Source: an uncultured Dictyoglomus sp. (GTDB lineage: Bacteria > Dictyoglomota > Dictyoglomia > Dictyoglomales > Dictyoglomaceae). Taken from it: a DNA stretch of 6,265 nucleotides. Below, one piece after another: positions 1 to 6,265 of this stretch; within the stretch, counting starts at the first letter, position 1, and each line of letters opens with the position of its first letter. Where the stretch lies: assembly GCA_938039765.1 (NCBI GenBank), contig CALHTV010000199.1:1-6265 (forward strand). Direction: 5' to 3'. Below the pieces are notes generated by a model. The model made no database searches, had not been told where the DNA came from, and worked only from the letters and a program-made list of their open reading frames with translations. The position numbers were made by a program, and so were the translations under genes.

Positions 1-3000
1 TTTTAAAATTCTTCCATCTTTGTAGTATTCTACTTCTTGAGTCTTTTCAGTAAAGAGAAAAGAGGGTAAATATGGGGTGAGTTTAAATATTAACCTTTTG
101 TTATTATCCAAATAGAAGGGATTTTTACCAAAGGACATTAAAATTAGCATATTATAAAACTCTGCAGTACTTCCTGAAAGTCTTGCAGAAAATCCTGCAC
201 CATGAATATTGGGATCAGGATTAGCACTACTCACTATAAAGGATACATTCTCAAATATACTTCTTTTATAAATTTCTGGATTCATAAATGGTACAAGGCA
301 ATTTTTTATTTCTTTAAAGAATATTTCTGGATTTGTTTTTAAGATTTCAAGAAGATGTTTGTATTCTAAATGGAGGAATATGCTCTCGTTCTCAAGCCAT
401 CCTGGGAGGAAGGCTTTTATTCTTCCGATTTCAAGAGGGGCTTTTTCTAAGGAAGCGTTTACCTTATACATGCCAAGTTTTTTATCATACAAATCTGTTT
501 CTTTTATTCTTTCTATAATTTCTGTCTTCTTTTTTTCGTCTCTTTCAGATTTTAAAAAGTGAACTTGTCCTTCAAGGAATAAAGGTAAAGATTTTCTTTC
601 AAATCTTTTAGGTTTTATTATTTTTTTATCCTCTTCCTCTATTAATTCAAACTCTACGAGATCATAATAGAAATATGTATGATAAAGTTTATTTTCTTCA
701 TCATAGGCATTTTTTAATTCTCTTTCGATTTTTTCCAAAAACAAGTCTAAATATTTATTAATCTCTGACAATTTTATTGAGATCTCTTCTCCGTCTATTC
801 CAAATCTTATCTTTTCTCTATAAACTTCCCTTGCTTCAGAAGCTTTGTCCCAGAATTCAAAATTTGAGATTTTTCCTTCAAGGTTTTTTTGGGTTATTTC
901 CAAGATAGAATTTAGAAGGGTATATACTTCAATAGGTAGATTAATTTTTTCTTCATATAATTGATATTTTTCCAGCCAATTTTTAATTAGTAAAATTAGT
1001 CTTTTTAATTCAAAGGTCTCATTCACTGAGGATCCAAATATTCCTGGAAGTCCATTTAATGCATCATTCCAACCTGGTTTCCCTGCTTCCATCTCAATGC
1101 CAATATTGTCAGGATCTAAAGTGGAATATTTTATTAGGCATAGGGTAAAGAGTTTAGATAATAGGTTTGTATAATAAATATCTCCCTTTCCATAATTTTT
1201 CCTTACTTTATTAGGTTCTATATCTCTTGATTTTATAAGTCTTAATTTTTCCTCATCTTTTACTAAAGATCTATATTGTCTTACTCCTCTTTCTGTTGAT
1301 ACATATCTTTCTCTTCTTGGAAGGACTCTTTCGTAATTGTCATAATAGGTAAATAATTTAATCTTTAGGAGTAATTCCTCCATCTTATCAGGAAATAGGG
1401 CTTCAAAGCTTTCTATTAAATCAAGATTATAAAACCAGTGGTCTATCCAATAGCCTTCTCCAAATTCTGCATCTTCAATTTTTTTACTATTCGTAATAAG
1501 GAAAGCAATAAATTCTATTAAGTCTCCTTTTTTAAGTTGGAAATTGTACTTTTCTAAAATTTTTATAACATCATAAGGAATAAAGGGCTTTTGGATTGCC
1601 TCTTCTATTTCTTTTCTTACACTTTCCTTGAGCCAATCTTTTAGATCTTCTTTTCTTCCGTCAAAAATGTATTTAACTCCCTTTACTACTAAGGGATTGT
1701 ATCCATCAAGTTGAAGGAGATTCATAAAATATAAAATGTTAAAATATTCTATATTAGGATTAAAGTATAAATCGTTTCTTCTATTTTGATTTATGTCACG
1801 AAAATTGGCATTTCCCTGAGAAAAATAGTTTGCTTCAAGTCTAAAGAAGTTATAGTCTCTTTCTAAATCACCATGTTTTCTTGAAAAAAGATAAATTACT
1901 TCTTTTTTATTTTTATATTCTAGGGTGACAGGAAATCCTCCTCTTAAAATATTGTCTAAGAAACTTTGTCGTGTATAGGAGTTAAATTCTTTTGAAGAGG
2001 TGTGCACAAAGGAGTAATCTATAATTTCCCTTATTAAGTGTTTATTTTCTTCAGCTTTTCTTTTTATAAAATCATTATTCATATATTTTTTAGAAAGTTC
2101 CTTTAGTTGAGAAAGAGAGTTTGCTTTTCCTATAAGAGAAGTTATGGTTTTTTCTTCTTTAGGATTTAAGGTTAAAAAGGCATAGGAGAAGGCTGATGGG
2201 GTTCTATTTCCATAATATGTTGGGGGAGATAATTTGAAGTTTTTATCTACAAAAGCTTTTGGATAACTGAAATCAATTACAGGGAAGAATATTAGCTCGG
2301 GATCTACCAAAACGGGAAGGGGCTTTTCTTCTTCTGAAAAGGCAAAATAGAAATGTCCTTCCTCTATGGGTTTTACTTCAGTTACATCTTGGAAGGAGGA
2401 GCAAAGCCTGTAATAAGGTATATTCTCTTCTAAATTATCTACTCTATACCAAGCTTCTATAGTTCTTGACATATTTTTCATTACTTCATTGGTTAATCCA
2501 TAGGGAAGAATTTGGGGAAGCCCATCAATAACTTCGAGTTTTATAGTTTTGTCCCCATCATTTTTTATATTTAATATGCGTATTAAAGCACCTATAGGTT
2601 CAGAGGGTAAAGTAAAGTAATTTACTTGGCAGGAAAGGCTTAGAGTTTTGTTTATTTCAAATATAGTAAGATCGTAGGGAGTAATACTCATTTTATTTTC
2701 TATCTCAAAATTTTGGTTTCTTGGAAAGAAGGGTTCATAAATTTTACCATCTATTTTTATAAAAGTTCTAAAACCATAAATTGGGGTGAGTCGATAGGAT
2801 TTGTTTGCAGGATGGAATTCAAGAATTGCTCCATCTTTACTTTCAAATCCAAAGCTTGCAATACATTGCCCTCGATTTACGTAGAAACACCACATAGGTA
2901 TTCCAAGGATTCCTGATATTCCTGGAAGAAAACTTGAAAGGGGAAAGGCAAAATTATAGTTGTAAATATTAAAGGTTAATTCTTTTTGAGGGTCAACCTC

Positions 3001-3033
3001 ATATTTAACCTGAGGATTCATAAATTCCTCCAT
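1..3033 (-). CDS. Inverting beta-glucan/oligosaccharide phosphorylase, GH161-like (GH94/GH149/GH161 superfamily), 3' end outside window
   Basis: The frame is open for 1011 codons from the ATG at 3033 to the left edge with no stop, so the C-terminus is missing. Seen in the translation: an N-terminal beta-sandwich-like region; RDYNFFRLEANYFSQGNANF at residues 392-411 followed by RDINQNRRND; EGYWIDHWFYNLDL at about 526-539; EAGKPGWNDALNGLPG with Asp657 (codon 1063-1065); and NIHGAGFSARLSGSTAEF at 942-959. The WND Asp is the expected general acid of these inverting phosphorylases, and the His944 and SGST segments sit where GH94 enzymes bind phosphate; both assignments are by family analogy. The length of over 1000 residues and these motifs fit GH161 (beta-1,3-glucan phosphorylase), a group often annotated as cellobiose or cellodextrin phosphorylase. 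Such enzymes split a terminal beta-glucosidic bond with phosphate to give glucose 1-phosphate. No signal peptide is visible, so it is probably cytoplasmic. The superfamily is secure; the exact family and linkage are less so. Confidence 0.85.
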   Translation of the reverse strand, partial: MEEFMNPQVKYEVDPQKELTFNIYNYNFAFPLSSFLPGISGILGIPMWCFYVNRGQCIASFGFESKDGAILEFHPANKSYRLTPIYGFRTFIKIDGKIYEPFFPRNQNFEIENKMSITPYDLTIFEINKTLSLSCQVNYFTLPSEPIGALIRILNIKNDGDKTIKLEVIDGLPQILPYGLTNEVMKNMSRTIEAWYRVDNLEENIPYYRLCSSFQDVTEVKPIEEGHFYFAFSEEEKPLPVLVDPELIFFPVIDFSYPKAFVDKNFKLSPPTYYGNRTPSAFSYAFLTLNPKEEKTITSLIGKANSLSQLKELSKKYMNNDFIKRKAEENKHLIREIIDYSFVHTSSKEFNSYTRQSFLDNILRGGFPVTLEYKNKKEVIYLFSRKHGDLERDYNFFRLEANYFSQGNANFRDINQNRRNDLYFNPNIEYFNILYFMNLLQLDGYNPLVVKGVKYIFDGRKEDLKDWLKESVRKEIEEAIQKPFIPYDVIKILEKYNFQLKKGDLIEFIAFLITNSKKIEDAEFGEGYWIDHWFYNLDLIESFEALFPDKMEELLLKIKLFTYYDNYERVLPRRERYVSTERGVRQYRSLVKDEEKLRLIKSRDIEPNKVRKNYGKGDIYYTNLLSKLFTLCLIKYSTLDPDNIGIEMEAGKPGWNDALNGLPGIFGSSVNETFELKRLILLIKNWLEKYQLYEEKINLPIEVYTLLNSILEITQKNLEGKISNFEFWDKASEAREVYREKIRFGIDGEEISIKLSEINKYLDLFLEKIERELKNAYDEENKLYHTYFYYDLVEFELIEEEDKKIIKPKRFERKSLPLFLEGQVHFLKSERDEKKKTEIIERIKETDLYDKKLGMYKVNASLEKAPLEIGRIKAFLPGWLENESIFLHLEYKHLLEILKTNPEIFFKEIKNCLVPFMNPEIYKRSIFENVSFIVSSANPDPNIHGAGFSARLSGSTAEFYNMLILMSFGKNPFYLDNNKRLIFKLTPYLPSFLFTEKTQEVEYYKDGRILK

Positions 3034-3044
3034 ATATTCCTCCC
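3019..3044 (-). promoter_or_regulatory. Tandem ribosome-binding sites and two in-frame starts of the phosphorylase
   Basis: Read on the minus strand, GGAGGAATATATG (3043-3031) is followed directly by GGAGGAATTTATG (3031-3019). Each copy has a Shine-Dalgarno core five bases before an ATG, and the two ATGs (3033 and 3021) are in frame, four codons apart. The first was chosen as the start because its site is extended to GGGAGG and lies in untranslated leader. The second would give a protein shorter by four residues. The sequence does not decide between them. Confidence 0.7.
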
Positions 3045-3063
3045 TTTATAATCTTATGTTTTT

Positions 3064-3091
3064 ATTATAATAGATAAAGTAAAAGGTTCAA
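3064..3091 (-). promoter_or_regulatory. Sigma-70-type promoter of the phosphorylase gene
   Basis: On the minus strand a -35 TTGAAC (3091-3086) is separated by 16 bases from a perfect -10 TATAAT (3069-3064). Transcription would start near 3057 and leave a leader of roughly 24 bases before the ATG at 3033, with the ribosome-binding site inside it. The -35 matches TTGACA at four of six positions. No obvious operator or riboswitch is visible in the short leader. Confidence 0.7.
3066..3071 (+). promoter_or_regulatory. Possible plus-strand -10 box for the nuclease remnant
   Basis: TATAAT is also read on the plus strand here, because 3064-3071 is the palindrome ATTATAAT. A second plus-strand TATAAT lies at 3047-3052. 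Neither has a recognisable -35 hexamer 16-18 bases upstream, and no extended TG is present, so plus-strand activity would be weaker than minus-strand activity. Which box served the nuclease gene cannot be told from the sequence. Confidence 0.35.
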
Positions 3092-3506
3092 AAAATTCTT
3101 AGGGGGATTTTATCATGAAAAAGAGAGTAAGTTTTAGTTTTCTCTTAGTCTCTATTTTTGTCTTCTTTATATTTCAGGTAGTTTCAGAGACAACAGAAAT
3201 TAAGTTCTTGGAGGCAAAAGTTGTAAAGGTAAGACTTATTGGAGTAAATTGTCCGGAAAGCACTATTAGACTTGATCCTTATGGAAAAGAGGCTTGAGAT
3301 TTTACTAAAAAATGGCTCACTGATCGCAAGATTTACTTAGAGTTTGATGTTCAGCAAAGGGATCATTATGGTAGATTTTTGGCTTATATCTCGTTAGAAC
3401 CCCCTAAGGATATTAATGAAGAAGAGAATAGAAATAAAATGTTTAATGCCATCTTGCTTCTTGAAGGTTATGCTCAGGTAATGACCATTCCGCCTAATTT
3501 AGGTAT

Positions 3507-3947
3507 ATGGATTATTTTGTTAAATTTCAGAAAGAGGCAAGGGAGAGTAATAAGGGATTATGGAAGATTGTAGAGACAATAAAACCTAAAAGCGAGAAGG
3601 TATTTTCTGAAGAGTTAACAAGGATAATTAGAGAAGATTTAGAGAAAAGGAAAGTATTAATTAATAGTATATACACCTTTGATATTGAGGGATCCTCTCA
3701 AAGTGTAGCTTCATATGTTATTCCAGAAGGGATTATAATTGTCCAAAAGGGTAGATCAGGGAGTTCTTTTTTTATAGAGAACTTTATTCTACTATTTACA
3801 AGAATAGATGATGCTTTTGCGAATAGTAATTATCCTAAGGATATTAATATTAATATCTATATGGAAATCCCACAAGATTACTCTTTGATAGTAAAATTGC
3901 CTGTAGGAATAATTTATGAATATCTAATGGGAAAATTTCTGATTTAG
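3507..3947 (+). pseudogene. Open remnant of the nuclease gene: SNase C-terminus plus unrecognised middle region
   Basis: This 146-codon frame starts inside the SNase domain (MDYFVKFQKEARE) because of the upstream frameshift, so its ATG is not a true start and has only a weak TTAGG before it. The first 19 or so residues are the end of the SNase fold, closing at the typical NKGLW. The remainder, about 3570-3947, is a charged helix-like stretch (SEELTRIIREDLEKR) followed by beta-rich sequence (YVIPEGIIIVQKG, INIYMEIPQDYSL, IVKLPVG) that I do not recognise. It may be a linker plus a small beta-sandwich of the ancestral nuclease. It ends at a TAG that is itself probably secondary to another frame change. 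Confidence 0.5.
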
Positions 3948-3977
3948 ATCTTCGTAAAAATTGTCTCATTTGTTTAA

Positions 3978-4163
3978 ATGGTAGAAAAATTCCTAGAGAA
4001 AAGATTTTTCTTATATTACGTTGGGAGTGTAAACTCTAATGTCGTGCATTATCCCTGGTGCAGATACATAGATCGAATTAAGGAAGAAAATAAAATTTAT
4101 TTCGAATCAATGGAAGAGGCCATATCAAAAGGATATAGAAGTTGTGGAGAGTGTAAACCTTAA
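3978..4163 (+). pseudogene. Ada-like zinc-binding module, C-terminal fragment of the nuclease gene
   Basis: The 61-residue frame contains YYVGSVNSNVVHYPWCRY, then RIKEENKIYF, EEAISKGYRSC and GECKP. This is the conserved pattern of the short Ada-type metal-binding module (one Cys after HYP, then a CxxC-like pair; Cys28, Cys56, Cys59 and possibly His24 here). This module often sits at the C-terminus of secreted SNase-like proteins. No ribosome-binding site precedes the ATG, and TAA abuts it, so it looks like the detached end of the nuclease rather than an independent gene. All metal-ligand positions are intact and it ends at three stops in a row, so independent translation of a mini zinc protein cannot be excluded. 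Confidence 0.6.
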
Positions 4164-4209
4164 TAATGAATTTAACAACTTTAAATTAAGATTGAAAATG
4201 AAAAATAAT

Positions 4210-4247
4210 AAGGAGGAAGAAGTACTGGATTTTTCTTCTTCCTCCTT
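4210..4247 (-). terminator. Intrinsic terminator of the alpha-glucosidase gene
   Basis: A perfect 13-bp inverted repeat (AAGGAGGAAGAAG at 4210-4222 against CTTCTTCCTCCTT at 4235-4247) encloses a 12-base loop. On the minus strand it begins about five bases after the TAA of the GH31 gene and is followed by the U-rich ATTATTTTT, so it terminates that gene. On the plus strand it follows the nuclease remnant, but the downstream tract is only three T, so it would be weak in that direction. It insulates two convergent units. Confidence 0.8.
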
Positions 4248-4252
4248 TAGGA

Positions 4253-6265
4253 TTAACCAAGGATAATTTCTATATCTGATCTTTTATCCTCAATATTGAT
4301 CTCTTTTCCAAGATATTTTATTTTAAACATCTTTCTTTCAGAATTATAGCCCTTATGGATGTAAGATATTTTGAAAAGTTCATCTTTTAGCTTAAATCTA
4401 ATCAAATTATATTCACCCATCTCATATCCCCATGTTAAACCATCATCCTCGTAATATAGGAATTCTCCCTCTCCTGGGTATACTAAAAGTTCTAGTATTT
4501 CATTCTTCTTTTCTCCTACATAGTTTTGGGTTTCCCACATAGGGATTATACTTCCTGCTTTAACAAAAATTGGAATAATCTCTAATGGCGCTTTTACAAG
4601 GATGTATTCTCTTCCGTCATAAGCCTTCATACTCCAAAAGTCGAACCATTTTCCTCTGGGAAGATAAACTATTCTTGCTCTTTGACCTTCCTTATAAACA
4701 GGAGCTACAAGAATGTTAGATCCTATCATAAATTCATCATCATTGAATATGCATTCTTCATCCTCAGGGTACTCAAGAATAAGAGCTCTAAAAATAGGAG
4801 TCCCTTTTTCTTTTGCTTCATAAAAGAGAGAGTAAAAATAAGGAATTAATTTATATCTCAAATTGATATATTTTTGGGAAATTTCTTCTATTTCTTTCCC
4901 AAAAGTCCAAGGTTCTTGGGGTTTTGTGTTTAATTCTGAATGATTTCTTAAAAAGGGATAAAATATTCCAAGTTCAATCCACCTTGCAAAAAGTTCAGGA
5001 GTACAATCAAGGCCAAACCCTCCTACATCTGCTCCTACAAAGGGTACGCCTGAAATTCCTAAATTTTGGAGCATAGGAATACTGATATATAGGTGTTCCC
5101 ACCAGCTTTTATTATCTCCAGTCCAGACTGCTGAATATTTTTGAACTCCTGAAAATCCTGCTCTAGTTAATATTAAAGGCCTAATATTAGGTTTTGTTTT
5201 TTTCCATCCTTCAAAGCTTGCTTTTGTCATAAGGAGTCCATAAACATTATGAATTTCATCGTGGGTGAATTCGCCCTTTTCTCCATGAATTATGTCCTTC
5301 GGAAAAGTTTTTTCGTAAAATATTTCGTCACTATGTTCTGAAAAAATTCCCCAAAAGGTATTATTTCTTTCGAAAGACTTTGAGAAACTTTCAACAGGAT
5401 GGGGAAAGGAGGAGGGTTCGTTCATATCATTCCATATTCCTGAAAATCCAATCTCAGTAAATTTTCCCTGTTTTTCTCCCCACCACTTTCTAACCTTTTC
5501 TTTCGCAAAATCAGGAAAAACACATTCTCCAGGCCACACATAACCTGTATAAATCTCACCAGTAGATTTTTTGCAAAAACAGTTCTTTTCTATTCCTTCT
5601 TTATAGATATCGTAATTAATATCCTTTTTAACTCCTGGATCTACAATTGGTACAGTTTTAAATCCTATTTCATTTAATTTTTTAACCATTTCTTTTATAT
5701 TTGGAAATCGATCTTCATTAACAGTGAAAACTTTGAAGTCTTCCATATAATCTATATCTAAATAAATTACATCACAAGGAATATTTTTTTCTCTAAAAGT
5801 CCTTGCTAAATCCATAATTGTATCTCTATTCTTATATCCCCATTTAGATTGCTGATAACCAAGGGCCCATATGGGTGGCATGTAATATCTTCCTGTAAGA
5901 TAAGTATAATCCTCTATTATCTCTTTAGGTGTAGGACCATATATGAAATAATAATCTAATTCTCCATTTTCAGCATAGAAGTAATAATATTCTGGATTTT
6001 CTTCTCCTAGATTAAAATATGCTCTAAAAGTATTGTCAAAAAAGATCCCATAGGAGTACTCAGGATTCCAAGCTAAGAAAAAGGGATGAGATTGATATAG
6101 AGGATCAGTATGGGGATAATGATGAGGATCATCTGTATTCCAGTTTACAAATTTTTTGCCTTTTTTATTTAATCCTCCCATCTTTTCTCCTAAACCTAAA
6201 AAAGCTCTCTCTTTAATAAATTTCTTAAAAGAGAAAACTTTATTTTTATATCTGGCATACCCTAA
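4253..6265 (-). CDS. GH31 family alpha-glucosidase, 5' end outside window
   Basis: The frame is open from the right edge to the TAA at 4255-4253, giving about 670 codons. The first ATG in the window (6181) is not the start: the 28 codons before it are in frame and encode ERAFLGLGEKMGG, which joins the GH31 LGLGEK motif across that Met. Counting from that Met, the translation shows WNTDDPHHYPHTDPLYQS (14-31), PPIWALGYQQSKWGY (102-116), DVIYLDIDYMEDFKVFT (137-153), GIWNDMNEPSSF with the nucleophile Asp252 (codon 5426-5428), WTGDN with the acid/base Asp356 (codon 5114-5116), FVGADVGGFG (381-390) and FLRNHSELNTKPQEPW (410-425), then a C-terminal beta-sandwich. The enzyme releases glucose from the non-reducing ends of alpha-glucosides with retention. 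The WNDMNEP form points to alpha-glucosidase rather than YicI-type alpha-xylosidase. Its promoter lies outside the window. Roughly the first 80-100 residues are missing, judged from family length. Confidence 0.93.
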   Translation of the reverse strand, partial: LGYARYKNKVFSFKKFIKERAFLGLGEKMGGLNKKGKKFVNWNTDDPHHYPHTDPLYQSHPFFLAWNPEYSYGIFFDNTFRAYFNLGEENPEYYYFYAENGELDYYFIYGPTPKEIIEDYTYLTGRYYMPPIWALGYQQSKWGYKNRDTIMDLARTFREKNIPCDVIYLDIDYMEDFKVFTVNEDRFPNIKEMVKKLNEIGFKTVPIVDPGVKKDINYDIYKEGIEKNCFCKKSTGEIYTGYVWPGECVFPDFAKEKVRKWWGEKQGKFTEIGFSGIWNDMNEPSSFPHPVESFSKSFERNNTFWGIFSEHSDEIFYEKTFPKDIIHGEKGEFTHDEIHNVYGLLMTKASFEGWKKTKPNIRPLILTRAGFSGVQKYSAVWTGDNKSWWEHLYISIPMLQNLGISGVPFVGADVGGFGLDCTPELFARWIELGIFYPFLRNHSELNTKPQEPWTFGKEIEEISQKYINLRYKLIPYFYSLFYEAKEKGTPIFRALILEYPEDEECIFNDDEFMIGSNILVAPVYKEGQRARIVYLPRGKWFDFWSMKAYDGREYILVKAPLEIIPIFVKAGSIIPMWETQNYVGEKKNEILELLVYPGEGEFLYYEDDGLTWGYEMGEYNLIRFKLKDELFKISYIHKGYNSERKMFKIKYLGKEINIEDKRSDIEIILG

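Larger units (their letters stand above)
3115..4163 (+). pseudogene. Degraded secreted thermonuclease (SNase-like domain plus C-terminal Ada-like zinc module)
   Basis: The ATG at 3115 follows an AGGGGGA ribosome-binding site and begins a signal peptide (MKKR, a hydrophobic stretch, then about residue 25 VVSET), so the ancestral protein was exported. The SNase fold follows: EAKVVKV, RLIGVNCPEST, PYGKEA, then an in-frame TGA at 3295-3297, after which the same frame continues DFTKKWL, YLEFDVQQRDHYGRFLAY and EGYAQVMTIPPN. At about 3499-3500 one base is missing and the protein continues one frame over as RYMDYFVKFQKEARESNKGLW. The DGDT stretch expected between VVKV and RLIG is absent, and the Ca-ligand Asp of VDTPE is Asn (GVNCPE), while Arg of RLIG, Glu of CPE and Arg of HYGR remain. 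Further stops lie at 3945 and 3975 before the zinc module. The intact family hydrolyses nucleic acids outside the cytoplasm; this copy cannot make a working nuclease. The outer 3' boundary assumes the zinc module belonged to the same gene. Confidence 0.85.

Noticed and set aside
333..562. Two overlapping small plus-strand open frames
   Set aside because: They lie antisense to the phosphorylase, have no ribosome-binding site, and show low-complexity Phe/Leu-rich or Ser-rich translations typical of shadow frames.
2713..2916. Plus-strand open frame of 67 codons
   Set aside because: It is fully antisense to the well-conserved N-terminal region of the phosphorylase, with no ribosome-binding site and no recognisable protein features.
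3295..3297. TGA read as selenocysteine
   Set aside because: SNase proteins usually have Ser or another small residue here, no SECIS-like hairpin is evident right after it, and the gene carries other inactivating lesions.
3379..3573. Open frame starting at TTG 3379 as a gene
   Set aside because: The TTG codes an internal Leu of HYGRFLAY in the SNase domain, and the end after PPN is frameshifted nonsense.
4164..4209. Possible small gene or regulatory RNA between the zinc module and the terminator
   Set aside because: Only 46 A+T-rich bases with no open frame, structure or promoter.
1..6265. CRISPR array, insertion sequence, tRNA or other mobile-element traces
   Set aside because: I saw no regularly spaced repeats, transposase-like reading frames, terminal inverted repeats or tRNA-like folds. 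The nuclease remnant looks like in-place decay, not an insertion.

Overview
The window is strongly A+T-rich. Its proteins are rich in Lys, Glu and Ile, and arginine is read mostly from AGA/AGG and isoleucine often from ATA. Together with two sugar-active enzymes of thermophile type, this suggests a thermophilic, saccharolytic, Gram-positive-like or deep-branching bacterium. Dictyoglomus is my best guess from general resemblance, and it is an inference rather than a match.

Layout. Positions 1-3033 (minus strand) hold one very long open frame that runs off the left edge. It is an inverting glycoside phosphorylase of the GH94/GH149/GH161 superfamily and most resembles GH161, the beta-1,3-glucan phosphorylase-like proteins often labelled 'cellobiose phosphorylase'. 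Positions 3034-3114 are a compact divergent promoter region with a clear minus-strand promoter whose -10 box is part of a perfect palindrome. Positions 3115-4163 (plus strand) hold the wreck of a secreted staphylococcal-nuclease-like (thermonuclease) gene. It keeps a signal peptide and most of the SNase fold, but has lost the DGDT segment, carries an in-frame TGA and at least one frameshift, and ends in an Ada-like zinc-binding module in a separate short frame. Positions 4210-4247 are a 13-bp hairpin terminator between convergent genes. Positions 4253-6265 (minus strand) hold a GH31 alpha-glucosidase whose N-terminus lies beyond the right edge; the first ATG seen in the window (6181) is internal to it.

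How the genes work together. The phosphorylase and the alpha-glucosidase are both on the minus strand but are not one operon: the nuclease remnant, a terminator and a separate promoter lie between them. They fit a genome equipped for oligosaccharide use, with the phosphorylase releasing a sugar 1-phosphate from a beta-glucan oligosaccharide and the GH31 enzyme releasing alpha-linked glucose. The nuclease remnant looks like decay in progress. I see no mobile element, CRISPR array, tRNA or rRNA, and no convincing new multi-gene system. The most interesting points are the pattern of nuclease decay, the symmetric promoter and the duplicated translation-start region of the phosphorylase.
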